Source: Pomphorhynchus laevis (Eukaryota > Acanthocephala > Palaeacanthocephala > Echinorhynchida > Pomphorhynchidae). From it: 64,000 bases of DNA. Positions 1-9,266 of the stretch are shown piece after piece; within the stretch, counting starts at the first letter, position 1, and each line of letters starts with the position of its first letter. The translations under genes were made by a program, and so were the position numbers. A model generated the notes under the pieces. It made no database searches. It was given only the letters and a program-made list of their open reading frames with translations, and had not been told where the DNA came from. The stretch spans positions 81,995-145,994 of the forward strand of contig WNNJ02000815.1 in the NCBI GenBank assembly GCA_012934845.2. The letters are read 5' to 3'.

Positions 1-480
1 ATTCGGCAATAAAATACTTTATACATTCAGCAAAGCATTTTGGACATCACAAATAAATGAAAATAATATTATATAATGAATCGTTAATTGATTAATTAAT
101 CAATAATTTGTTAATAAATCGATAATTGGCTAAAGAATCGGTAGATATTTATGATTAACAAAATATGGCCATATTTTAGATATGGAAACATTTTAGATAT
201 TTCTAATTAACAAAATATAGCCATATTCAGTCGATAATATGATTTTATTAATATACTGCGAATAGAACTTAAATTTTAACTTAAATACATGATTTCTATC
301 AAAATATAATTTATTTTTATCTTTCCCTAGAAAAATTAATTGATATTAGAAATATAAAGATATGCTGTAATAATTACTATGCTAAATCTACTAAACAAAT
401 CGTTTATGGAATTATTTAAAAATGATACATTCATACGTAAATTTAATCGCTTAGTGAATAGTATATTTGAATTTTCTGTT
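1..480. other. AT-rich DNA without a gene
   Basis: The stretch is AT-rich with short runs of TTAAT and AATATT. I see no open frame with recognisable protein content and no repeat shared with the rest of the window. Confidence 0.6.
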
Positions 481-739
481 ATTATTTTGATACAACGTCA
501 GTTATTTATTAGTCAACTCATAAATCAAATCAGCTAACTGAGTCTACGTATTTAATATAATTATAAACTAAACAAAACATAATAATGCTAAATCAAAAAG
601 TAATAATTAAATAATAAAATAAATAATTGTTTTTAGATTTTCTATAATTTAAATCAAGTTAAAATAAAAAATCGAAATTTAAAATAAACATCATTTTTAT
701 GAATTGACTAATAAATAAGAGACGTTGTATCAGAATAAT
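481..739. mobile_element. Short terminal-inverted-repeat element (MITE-like)
   Basis: The two ends are inverted copies of each other. Positions 488-522 begin TGATACAACGTCAGTTATTT and the reverse complement of 698-732 begins TGATACAACGTCTCTTATTT, matching at 32 of 35 positions; the similarity extends about 7 bp further out as ATTATTY. The roughly 175-bp interior has no coding capacity. Further copies of the interior and left end lie at 1070-1243, 1283-1492, 2325-2450 and 46555-46985, so this is a dispersed non-autonomous family. This is the only copy here with both ends. The family of the mobilising transposase is not evident, and I see no clear target duplication. Confidence 0.7.
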
Positions 740-862
740 AATTAGAGGTCATCAGGAGGAACTGCTATGCTATCAGGTTTCGGCCCCTAACTCCTCTACC
801 CAACATAGCAGCGGGGCCAAATACATGCTAATGATGTATTTCCTCTAATAAAACTATCTAAT
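740..862 (-). repeat. Repeat module beside the MITE-like element
   Basis: On the minus strand this segment runs from AGAGGAAATACATCATTAGC to CTCCTGATGACCTCTAATTA. It is clearly homologous to 50126-50243 on the plus strand. Its inner end recurs just before the MITE-like left end at 2277-2324 and 46524-46554. The module is therefore part of, or a habitual neighbour of, that element family. It has no coding content. Confidence 0.6.
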
Positions 863-890
863 ATCTTATTCTAATACAAAGTATATTATT

Positions 891-1069
891 TATTATCCAT
901 CCATAAAAATTTGCCACTTAAGAGTTTAAATTTATTCTTTATATTATTGTGTTGATTTATATATTTTACTATTTTCTGCTTGATGTTATTTTTATAGTAA
1001 CCTAGTTTAAAATATGTATCTATTAAATTGTTAAAATGATTTTGAAGAAAGCCAATATCATTACATAAA
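891..1069 (-). mobile_element. Penelope-like element, 3' coding fragment
   Basis: Read on the minus strand this encodes residues like DIGFLQ, LIDTYFKLGYYKNN and INQHNNIKNK. These match the C-terminal part of the PLE protein at 5320-5480 almost word for word. It is a short piece of the same PLE family, isolated among MITE-like repeats. Confidence 0.7.
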
Positions 1070-1243
1070 AATTGACTTTTATTTTAAATTTCAATTTTTT
1101 ATTTAACTTGATTTAAATTATAAAAAATCTAAAAACAATTATTAATTTTATTATTTAATTATTAAATTTTGATTTAGCATTATTATGTTTTGTTTATTTT
1201 ATAATTACATATTCAATACGTAGACTCAGTTAGCTGATATGAT
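1070..1243 (+). repeat. Interior fragment of the MITE-like family
   Basis: The segment shows the family interior, from TTTATTTTAAATTTCAATTT through TTTGATTTAGCATTATTATG to ACGTAGACTCAGTTAGCTGA. Both terminal inverted repeats are missing. Confidence 0.65.
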
Positions 1244-1282
1244 TCTTTACCCTTTTCACTCCTCATTATTTCACTCCTATCC

Positions 1283-1492
1283 TTATTCTGATACAACGTC
1301 TGTTATTTATTAGTCAATTCATAAAAATGACGTTTATTTTAAATTCCAATTTTTTATTTTAACTTGATTTAAATTATAGAAAATCTAAAAACAATTATTA
1401 ATTTTATTATTTAATTATAAAAAATTTTGATTTAGCATTATTACGTTTATTTTATAATTATATTAAATACGTAGACTCAGTTAGCTGATTTG
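1283..1492 (+). mobile_element. MITE-like copy, left end and interior
   Basis: The copy starts with the terminal repeat TGATACAACGTCTGTTATTT at 1289 and runs through the full interior to CGTAGACTCAGTTAGCTGAT. The right terminal repeat is absent. Following DNA (to about 2000) is unrelated and shows a short inverted pair GCGTAGG/CCTACGC near 1681-1715. Confidence 0.65.
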
Positions 1493-2018
1493 ATTGTTCA
1501 TGTTTTTATAAAATGCTGGAGTAGAAGGCGACAGAACAGCCATCTTTACTCAATGTCCAACGAAACAAATCAGGAAGCGTTTCAACAACAAAAATTGAGT
1601 TTTTATCATTTGGTCGGCTTCATAAATTATCATCATGTGAATTCTTTAATCCTAGATGCAGCACTGTACACTACAATCAGCGTAGGTGGACCTCATCAGC
1701 AGTGAGCCTACGCCTACCTTTCGTGTTTCGGTCCTTTAATGATCTGCTGAAATTTTCCTCTGCTGCCTTTCTGTAAAAACAAACGATACAGTTTGTAAGG
1801 TACACAAAGTTGAGTTTTTAATTATAGCGATTTAAATTGTTTCGGCCAACGCACCTTCGGGTCATCGAAAGAATTTAAAGCGTCTTAAGATAGTGAGAAA
1901 TATGAGCGAACGGTCAAATGAGATCTGAAAATTTCAGAATTCATTGAGTAGTACGTAAACATTATTCGATTTAAATTTTTCTTATCACTCGGCGGCTTTA
2001 TCAGCAATAACGGTTACA

Positions 2019-2219
2019 TTATTTTAGGATCAAATATAATATTAACATAGCTTGATAACCAAGAATCATTACCAACTTCGGACCGTGTGTGATTTTCGCA
2101 GGATTAAGATTGAGGCCATACTTTTTGATCATTCTCATAAATTTATCGAAATTTAAAACGTGATCCACGTGTGTAACACCGGCAAAGTACATGAAGACAA
2201 CTTGGAGGTTTTTTCTCAA
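2019..2219 (-). mobile_element. LTR-retrotransposon fossil (Ty3-like RT piece)
   Basis: A short minus-strand segment resembles the part of a Ty3/gypsy-type reverse transcriptase that follows the catalytic motif, with words such as KKYGLNLNP and LGYQ. It is a small, old and broken remnant. No LTRs or other parts are visible around it. The assignment rests on this short resemblance only. Confidence 0.35.
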
Positions 2220-2276
2220 TTAAAAATTATTGAATTTTTAAATTTTTATAAATTTAAAAATAACCTGATAATTTTA

Positions 2277-2450
2277 TAACCTGATAGCATAGAAATTCCT
2301 TCTGATGACCTCTAATCCTTAGTCTGATACAACGTCTGTTATTTATTAGTCAATTCATAAAAATGACGTTTATTTTAAATTTCAATTTTTTATTTTAACT
2401 TGATATAAATTATAAAAAATCTTAAAGCAATTATTAATTTAATAGAATAT
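2277..2450 (+). mobile_element. Repeat module plus MITE-like left end
   Basis: CCTGATAGCATAG and TTCTGATGACCTCTAATCCT (the module) are followed at 2325 by the terminal repeat TGATACAACGTCTGTTATTT and about 110 bp of the interior. The copy then stops in AT-rich DNA. It shows module and element joined in the same order as at 46.5 kb. Confidence 0.6.
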
Positions 2451-2814
2451 AATAAACTTTTATTAAAATAATCAAACTATGAAGATTGATAATATTAACT
2501 AAATATTATGATTTAGTTAATATAAATAATTATAAAATTAAAAATAAAATTATAAATATTATTTATTATTTATGACCTCTGTCAGAAATACCAAAATTAT
2601 GTATTATTGGTACGACATTTTTTGCTATTTTTCAAGCGAGTTTTATGATGTTTTGATATATCCATATTGTATTTTTGATGCATATATGTACATTATCTAG
2701 TCTTATTGGTTCTTAAAATTTAATTTAAAAAAAAGAGAAGTTTGCATCCCAAGGTGTTTACACTTTAAAATGTAAACTGTTTCACGTGATCACGGTTAAG
2801 AGACCAGGTAATGG

Positions 2815-2890
2815 CCAATAGCCAGGTCGCGTAGCGCGTGGAGTGAAGGTGGTTGATCTTTATAGATCGTGTTTGAGCCTGCAACCGCCT
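2815..2890 (+). repeat. Possible tRNA-derived SINE head
   Basis: This GC-rich island in AT-rich DNA contains a box-A-like stretch TCGCGTAGCGCG (2827-2838) and a box-B-like stretch GTTTGAGCC (2871-2879), 32 bp apart, as in the internal RNA polymerase III promoter of tRNA-derived SINEs. Box B has T where C is usual. No cloverleaf with a good acceptor stem forms, so this is not a tRNA gene. No second copy occurs in the window. Confidence 0.3.
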
Positions 2891-3043
2891 TAAGCAGGGC
2901 AGCCCCTGTCAGATGCTGCTGGATGGCCCGTTGTAAGTTTAGTCTGAGTCAACTAAACTAGATGGAGACACTGAAAAAGCAACGTTAAAAATTATGACTT
3001 AACAAAAGTTACATGTACTCAAACACATTGGAAGCATAAGTAA

Positions 3044-3739
3044 GTACTAAAGATTTTAATTTTAGGTCTTTTAAATGTAACAGAAAAATGTATAGTTTGT
3101 GATGTTATAAATAATAATAATTGTATTGTAAGTAATACCACAAACAAATGTTTTTCATTAAATATTAATAATAATTGTAACTGCAATATCGCAAGTGTAG
3201 TGTATCTAATACAATGTACATGTGGATTGCAATATATTGGAAAAACATATCAAATGTTAAAAACCAGGTTTAGGCAACACATATATAATATACAGCATAA
3301 TAGTCAAACTATATTTCATAAACATATGAGATTAATAGGACATGATATTAAAAACTGTAAATTATTTATTTTAGAACATATTATCGAAGAAAACATTTCA
3401 ATATTAAATCAAAAACTATTAGAAAAAGAAGATTTTTGGATTAAAACGCTTAATTCCATGTACCCATTAGGATTTAATGACGTGGTACAAGGAATTGGCA
3501 GAAGTAGCATAATACATAATAAACAACTATATTATAATAATCCGGTTAAACGCAAACCAAGAAGTCATGGTGATAAAAGGAATAGGAAAAATAGAGTTAA
3601 AAATATTAAAAAAGATATGTATATAAATGAACGATTAGAAATATTAAAACAACTTTTAAGTGATAATAAGCTAAAAGATCTTTATGTAAATATAAGAAGT
3701 TTTTCTAAAGATATCATATGTTCAATAAATCAAAATTAA
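3044..3739 (+). CDS. PLE endonuclease part: cysteine-rich segment plus GIY-YIG
   Basis: The frame is open from the stop at 3041. It shows KCIVC, then NNCNCNIAS, then VVYLIQCTCGLQYIGKT, where the VYLI and YIGK words are the two halves of the GIY-YIG motif. LKTRFRQH carries the catalytic arginine and histidine region. EKEDFWIKTLNSMYP-LGFND is the end of the fold, with the conserved glutamate and the P-x-G-F/L-N motif. GIY-YIG enzymes nick the target DNA to prime reverse transcription. A basic tail (RKPRSHGDKRNRKNR) follows. The true start codon is unclear; GTG at 3200 lies inside the motif and cannot be it. CTAATTTTAG-like sequence near 3063 may be a splice acceptor. Confidence 0.7.
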   Translation, partial: VLKILILGLLNVTEKCIVCDVINNNNCIVSNTTNKCFSLNINNNCNCNIASVVYLIQCTCGLQYIGKTYQMLKTRFRQHIYNIQHNSQTIFHKHMRLIGHDIKNCKLFILEHIIEENISILNQKLLEKEDFWIKTLNSMYPLGFNDVVQGIGRSSIIHNKQLYYNNPVKRKPRSHGDKRNRKNRVKNIKKDMYINERLEILKQLLSDNKLKDLYVNIRSFSKDIICSINQN

Positions 3740-4398
3740 TTAACGACTATGATAGGCTAAGTTGTATAATAGACAGTTATTGTAATACAAAATACTATAA
3801 TCGTACAATAAATGTAAATAATAACAATAGAAAATATACATTAACCATAAACTTCATTAATAAATGTATAGATAACATAAATATAGTCGGACTTTTAAAT
3901 AATTCTAAAAGTAAAGAAATAACAGGGTCAGATTTAAGTAAATATATTCCTAAAATAAGGTATAAACTCCTACCACCATTAGGACGAAAAATTTGTAATT
4001 ATAATAAAGAATTAAAATCAATATGTAACGATAATATTAGAAACATAATGGAAACAGAATGCAATTGTAAAAGTCTTAGTTTTGATAAAATAAATGAACA
4101 TATATGTACCCATAATCTAGAATTAATTGAAAATTGGGAATTAAGAAAGCTGCTATCAAAAGGGTATAAATATAGATTAAATAATAACAACGACAAAAAT
4201 AAAATTTACAATTCGTTATATAATAACTTAAATGATTACTTTAGTAAGCTGATTAATAGTGAAAGCTCGAATATATCTAAGATAAACATTTGGAAAGATT
4301 ATATATTTGATAAAATTAAAAATAAAATGAAAATAACAAACAATTATAAAGGAAAGATAAAATTAATAAAGATATGTATAAAGAACTTACTAAATTAA
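3718..4398 (+). CDS. PLE linker and RT N-terminal region
   Basis: This 226-codon frame overlaps the end of the endonuclease frame. It reads INDYDRLSCIIDSYCNTKYY, GSDLSKYIPKIRYKLLPPLG and ENWELRKLLSKGYKYR, a lysine- and asparagine-rich protein typical of the region between GIY-YIG and the RT fingers in PLEs. The ELRKLLSKGYKYR stretch resembles the PLE block L.KGP.Y just before the RT core. The same protein is encoded at 62507-62812. Its separate catalytic role, if any, is unknown. Confidence 0.55.
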   Translation: MFNKSKLINDYDRLSCIIDSYCNTKYYNRTINVNNNNRKYTLTINFINKCIDNINIVGLLNNSKSKEITGSDLSKYIPKIRYKLLPPLGRKICNYNKELKSICNDNIRNIMETECNCKSLSFDKINEHICTHNLELIENWELRKLLSKGYKYRLNNNNDKNKIYNSLYNNLNDYFSKLINSESSNISKINIWKDYIFDKIKNKMKITNNYKGKIKLIKICIKNLLN

Positions 4399-5483
4399 AG
4401 GATAACTATATAATAACAACTATTGATAAAGCTAGTAATAACTTTGTCTTCATATGCAAAAAGCTTTATTATGATATACTAATGAAAGAGGTTAATTCTA
4501 ATGATTTAAATGTAAATCCAACATATGAACGTAGTGAGTTGAGTTTTGAAACAATTATTACAAGTCACTGTTCTATAATGGATAAAAAGGGTATAAAGAT
4601 AAAATCAGATAATAAAACTATATCGGTATTATATTAGAATCCAAAATTACATATAAATCTAATAAAACCTAGGTTCATATGTACTGCGTTTAAATGTACA
4701 TTAAAACCACTTTATGTATATATTAATAAAATACTTAAAGCACACTTTAAAAAATATTGCAAGGTAATCGAAATTAATACTGGTATAAAACACTATTTCA
4801 GTATTAATTCTAACGCATATCTAACAAAAATTAAACCATCAAGTAAATATAAATATATGGATAAAATTGAATTAATAGAATCCTTAAATATTTTGATAAA
4901 TCAAAATTATTTAAAAGTAGGAACATCTATATTTAGACAAGTAAAAGGTGTTCAATGGGTGGTAATAGTAGCCCAATTATAGCTGACTTGTTTTTAAGCT
5001 TTATAGAATATGAATTTGTTCATAACTATGTAAAAACTAAATCTAAACAATATAAATATATGAAATATATGTTTCGATACATTCATGATATATGTGTATT
5101 TAATTCTAATAATTTTTTTCAATTAGTGAGCACATTTATCCAGAAAGCCTTATTCTTAACAAAACCAATATTAATGATAAAGAAGGTGTATATCTAGATA
5201 TGAACATTAAATTAACATTAACTAAAACTACTATTAATTTATATCGTAAAGATGACACATGTATTATTTAAAATATAATACATTAAATAATGAAATTTTA
5301 AGAATTGCAACAATATGTAATGATATTGGCTTTCTTCAATATCATTTAAATAATTTAATAGATACATATTTTAAACTAGGTTACTATAAAAATAACATCA
5401 AGCAGAAAATAGTAAAATATATAAATCAACACAATAATATAAAGAATAAATTTAAAATCATTAGCGGAAATTCATTATTATAA
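4374..5483 (+). pseudogene. PLE reverse transcriptase domain (broken)
   Basis: Several frames together show the RT of a PLE. DNYIITTIDKASNNFVFICKK is the fingers block (K-N-x-V-x-K type). GNSSPIIADLFLS is the PLE form of the RT motif corresponding to PQG in LINEs. It is followed by a catalytic-box region near YMFRYIH and by C-terminal helices with CNDIGFLQ, IDTYFKLGYYKNN and KIVKYINQHNN. No endonuclease follows the RT, which fits the permuted order. The region is decayed and not expected to give active enzyme. Confidence 0.65.
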
Positions 5484-5525
5484 AGCTAAATAATTGTTTT
5501 TCACCGGACAAACAACATTTATTTT

Positions 5526-5556
5526 GACGTTTCGGCCTCAAGGCCATTATCAATTG
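5526..5556 (-). ncRNA. Hammerhead-like ribozyme motif at PLE 3' end
   Basis: The minus strand reads TTGATAATGGCC-TTGA-GGCCGAAACGTC. GGCC/GGCC forms stem II with a TTGA loop, GAAAC is the second conserved core strand, and GTC matches the cleavage triplet. The first core strand (consensus CTGATGA) is degenerate here. Hammerhead motifs of this compact kind are known from PLEs. The motif lies antisense to this copy's RT. Activity is doubtful because of the first-strand changes. Confidence 0.5.
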
Positions 5557-5561
5557 TAATG

Positions 5562-5598
5562 TTATAAGTGTTCAATTGTATCAATTGAACACTTATAA
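5562..5598. repeat. Perfect palindrome at the PLE-PLE junction
   Basis: TTATAAGTGTTCAATTG (5562-5578) is perfectly repeated in inverse at 5582-5598 with a 3-nt loop. It sits between the 3' end of the plus PLE copy and the 3' end of the minus PLE copy. Confidence 0.9.
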
Positions 5599-5658
5599 AT
5601 ATTCTTATAATTTCACTTATAAATTTTCTAGAAAATTTGTAAGTGTTCAAGCTAAATA

Positions 5659-5689
5659 CAATTAATAAAGGCCGCTTGGTCGAAACGTC
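5659..5689 (+). ncRNA. Second hammerhead-like motif (minus PLE copy)
   Basis: The plus strand reads TTAATAAAGGCC-GCTT-GGTCGAAACGTC. It has the same layout as the motif at 5526-5556 with a different loop, and the stem is kept by one G-T pair. It belongs to the 3' end of the minus-strand PLE copy, so in both copies the motif is antisense to the RT and at the same place. Confidence 0.5.
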
Positions 5690-6690
5690 TTGAATCTCAT
5701 TTCGTGCAAATTTCCTGTTTTTATTATTTCCGAAGAATATTTTAAATAATTTAATAGTATCTATTAAATTATTCAAATTGTTGCAATTCTTAAAATTTCA
5801 TTATTTAATGTATTATATTTTATATAATATGGTATGCATGAATGCTCATGCAAAAATATGTGAATAAACTACCTGAATAAATTTATTCGCTTATTAAATA
5901 AAACGAGAGATAGCCGAACGATGTCTAACTATCTCAGTCTATTATCTAACTATCTCCGAACTATCTCAGTCTATTTTATAGACTATCTCAGATCCCTCCG
6001 ATGACTACAATATGGTATGCATGAATGCTCATGCAAAAATATGTTTCTTGTAAATTTAAATATGTCATCTTTACGATATAAATTAATAGTAGTTTTAGTT
6101 AATGTTAATTTAATGTTCATATCTAGATATACACCTTCTTTATCATTAATATTGGTTTTGTTAAGAATAAGTCTACCTAGATAAATTTGTTTATTCATCA
6201 ATATTTTGAAACAAATTTCATATATTTATATTATGTGGTATGCATTAATGCTCATTCAAAAATATGTTTCTTGTAAATTTTAATATGCCATAGTTACGAT
6301 ATAAATTAATTAGAGTTTAAATTGATGTTAATTTAATGTTCATATCTAGATACATACCTTCTTTATCCTCAATATTAGTTTTATTCAGAATTATGCTACC
6401 TGGATAAATTTGAATAAAAATTATTAGAGTTAAATACACAACTATCATAAATGTATCGAAACATATATTCCATATCTTTACTTAATTTTGATTTATTTTT
6501 TAATTCATTTTAGCAAATTCATATTCTATAAAGCTTAAAAATAAGTCAGCTATAATTGGGCTACTATTACCACCCATTGGAACACCTTTTATTTTCTAAA
6601 TATAGATGACCATACTTTTAAATAATTTTGATTTATTTAAATATTTAAGGATTCTATTAATTCAATGTTATCCATTTATTTATTTTTTGG
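5690..6690 (-). mobile_element. Penelope-like element, minus copy (RT half)
   Basis: Minus-strand words ILNKTNINDKEGVYLDMNIK and LTLTKTTINLYRKDD match the plus copy around 5140-5260. VPMGGNSSPIIADLF is encoded near 6550-6590. The 3' end carries the hammerhead-like motif at 5659-5689. The copy is 5'-truncated and internally duplicated: a segment starting TATGGTATGCATGAATGCTC occurs at 5827 and 6010, with a diverged copy at 6234. A small cluster of CTATCTC repeats lies at 5912-5995. Confidence 0.65.
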
Positions 6691-7909
6691 TTCAGTATTC
6701 TGCATATAAACATCAAATGCCTTCCAACTCAACATTATTAATTTTTTGTTTCGTTCATGTCTGCTAATGTTGACACTATTAAGCTAAAATAGCCGTTTTA
6801 TAATAAAATTTATCTACGTTTGGTTATGGAAAAATACAATGAATATATATTACATGCAATGTAATAATAATTCAATATTATGCAATAATTTATTATAATG
6901 AATGTAACGGTGGTGATAATCATCGAAATATAGCCTTTTTAAAATAAAAGTTATTTATTTTAAAAGGTTTCCTTTATTAGACATTAATTCTTATGATTTA
7001 GACCAACACGAGATTTTTTGTCTAAATAGCTTTCGGACTTTTTAAAAGTTGCTGCCCAACGTTAAATTTTGGACAGATTTTTCAGATCGGTTAAAATCTT
7101 ATCTTAAATCAGCATACGGTCATACGACATCTAGCATCGATGCTTTGTCATTTAATGCATTCCAGTCGTTAAAAATAATTCAATTATTATTTAAGCTAAC
7201 TTATAAACGTACACATTACTCCATATCGAATGTTATTTGTTGAATTAAAAATACTAAACTATGATTTTTTGATGTAAAGTATAAGCTGCTAATAATGGCC
7301 TGATATTGCATTGTCATTGTTAACCTGTACAAATTATTTCACACAAAATATATTGTAGATAACTACTATATTACAAATGTCAGGTTGTTTTATGTATGAG
7401 AACGCTGCACAGGAAACCCTCCTATTCGTGTTGATGTAATTGAATACCAAAACATTTAAATTTTGCCTCTAATAAAAATAAATCTTAAATGATAGTTTAA
7501 TAATCATGTAAATTAGTTGGTAATGTAACCTGCTAAATATGTGACACGGATATTATGTGACCAGTCCTGATCGTATTTAATAATTTATTTCAAGTGTTAT
7601 GGAAAAACAGTGGTAAAGGGGACAGAAGGCACACAATCGAATCACAGGATAAAGTAAAAATATGTAATATTTAATAAAATAATACAACAAAAAATTTAAT
7701 TATTACATTAATATAATTATTTTATATTTTAATATTTATAATAATATATAAAACATTATGCATAATCTAAAATATTTTTTATCTTTCTTTTGTTCAAGAG
7801 ATAACTTTATAATAATGAAGTGAGATTAGTTTAAAAAGCTTTATGCATCTGGAAGTTTATTAATGAATTAATAAAAGTTTATTAAAAGTTTATTATAGTT
7901 TATTAATGT
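6691..7909. other. No supported gene
   Basis: AT-rich DNA. A 64-codon plus frame at 7049-7243 has no recognisable features, and I see no repeat shared with other parts of the window. Confidence 0.5.
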
Positions 7910-8166
7910 AGAGGAAATTTATTAGGGCACTGCGTCTCTCGACTTGGCCAAATGAAAGAAATTAAATAAAACATTGTGCAACGACTTCATTTGAGATAAT
8001 ATCAATATTTGATAGTCCACCGCTAGTTCCCAACAGGCAAAAGAAATTTAGCAGGTTTATCAGGTTAGCCGTAAACTTAACCTATCGATCTCCTTCAAAG
8101 ATTTTTGCGCTAACACCGGGCACTCAAATACGTGGGATAAAGACTCACATCTATCACCACAGAAAA
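7910..8166 (-). mobile_element. LINE 3' end with C-terminal zinc knuckle
   Basis: The minus strand encodes FCGDRCESLSHVFECPVLAQ, a C/C/H/C zinc knuckle of the type at the C terminus of I- and R1-group LINE proteins. The rest of the frame decays within about 200 bp. On the 3' side (7840-7915) lies a run of TAATAAACTTTT-type repeats, as left by LINE tails. No upstream RT is present, so this is a 5'-truncated insertion. Confidence 0.5.
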
Positions 8167-8335
8167 AACATATAAAAAAATATAAAAACATATAAAAAAC
8201 ATGCAAAAAAACATACGTTTATAAAAAACATAAACTATAATAAACATACAATTTATTATAGTTTATTAATAAACTTTAATAAATTTATTAAATTAATAAA
8301 TCTCATCAAAACTTTAATAAATTTTAGCAATTTTT
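8166..8335. repeat. A-rich simple repeats
   Basis: Irregular repeats of AAAACATAT and AATAAACTTTAATAAA. ATTTATTATAGTTTATTAAT near 8250 echoes the tail repeats at 7880-7905. Confidence 0.6.
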
Positions 8336-8744
8336 TCGATTTTCCTTAAATGTGTCGTAATTTAAATATTTAATTGGAAATTTTTATTTTATATAAAATG
8401 TGGAACGTTTATTTTGTTATCATATAGCGGCAGTTGTCATGGACATTTAAAAAATGAACAAATTCAAATTCGTTTAATGAAACAATACAACAAACCCTCC
8501 AGAATCTGTAAAGCCTGAAATCAATCGAGTACAAAGCAATAGAATTGAATTCGATCTCAATTATTAATCAAATGCCGAATATAATCAAGCCAAGCATTCA
8601 AATGAAACAGGGTGTAGCTGACAATGTCCTTTAACAATAACGAACAATGCTGAACAAACCACACCAACTACTAGCGGATGCCCAGTTTGGCGTAACTCTT
8701 TATTACTTTCATCATCAAATCGTGATGGGTTAGTAAGCAAACAA

Positions 8745-9210
8745 GTGCGGGACAAATGTACAGTGAAAGAATCTGTTCTGAGTGGCGTGAAAGGAGTGTC
8801 TCATCACAAAAGTGACAGTGCATCATCGATTACTAATATCGTTTCTCCAGTGAACGAGAACAGGGTCCATGATTTGTTGAACCGTTTTTCTAATTGTATT
8901 AATCCACCTAATAATGACACGTCTCGTAATAACCAATATACAAATTATTTGCGAACAATCACCATTATTTAAAGTACGTGGTAAAGTTGATAGGTCTTGT
9001 TGTGTCTTTTTTGGTGGTATTCCAGAGTCTACTAGTTCCACTGCCCAGAGTAAATTAGATGATGATGTTAGTGCAGTTTGTAATGTAATCAGGTGTATGT
9101 TTGTATCTAACGACTCTGTTGTTGCTTCTAAAATAAAAGTTCTAAAAATGTTTCGTTTAGGACGCAATACGACTGATGGTCGAGCTCGTCTTTTGAAACT
9201 TGTTCTCTGA
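8745..9210 (+). CDS. LINE ORF1 protein (RNA-binding)
   Basis: Two overlapping frames (8745-8972 and 8914-9210) cover it. The second carries DRSCCVFFGGIPES, a VVASKIKVLKMFRLG stretch and RARLLKLVL, a pattern typical of ORF1 of CR1-like LINEs (FxGIPES, FRLG, RLLKVVL), thought to be an RRM-like fold that coats element RNA. The frame changes around 8920-8970, so the copy is not functional. The minus-strand frame over the same DNA is a shadow. Confidence 0.55.
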
Positions 9211-9266
9211 GTTACAAAATAGGTAATATGCTGGTAAGACCAACTTAACAATTAAGAATTTCGTGT

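Larger units (their letters stand above)
3044..5560 (+). mobile_element. Penelope-like element with N-terminal GIY-YIG (Naiad-type)
   Basis: Reading 5' to 3', the element holds a cysteine-rich segment and GIY-YIG endonuclease (about 3044-3480), a basic linker, a reverse transcriptase (about 3900-5480), and a 3' end with a hammerhead-like motif (5526-5556). Classical Penelope elements have the endonuclease after the RT. The reverse order, with extra zinc-binding cysteines before GIY-YIG, is known from the Naiad and Chlamys groups. The copy at 62.3 kb keeps the same order from the endonuclease end into the RT part, so this is not a chance join. The copy is broken. A minus copy of the same family abuts it tail to tail. 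Confidence 0.75.

Noticed and set aside
1668-1720. Further copy of the 24-kb foldback element
   Set aside because: Only GACCTCATCAGC-like words and a 7-bp inverted pair are shared, too little to claim homology.
2815-2890. Functional tRNA gene
   Set aside because: No acceptor stem or proper anticodon arm can be formed.
3044-3739. Homing endonuclease or mitochondrial intron
   Set aside because: The GIY-YIG frame is followed by PLE-type RT sequence, and there are other copies with the same layout.
8823-9251. 142-codon minus-strand frame
   Set aside because: It lies antisense to LINE ORF1, whose plus-strand words are recognisable; the minus reading has no motif.
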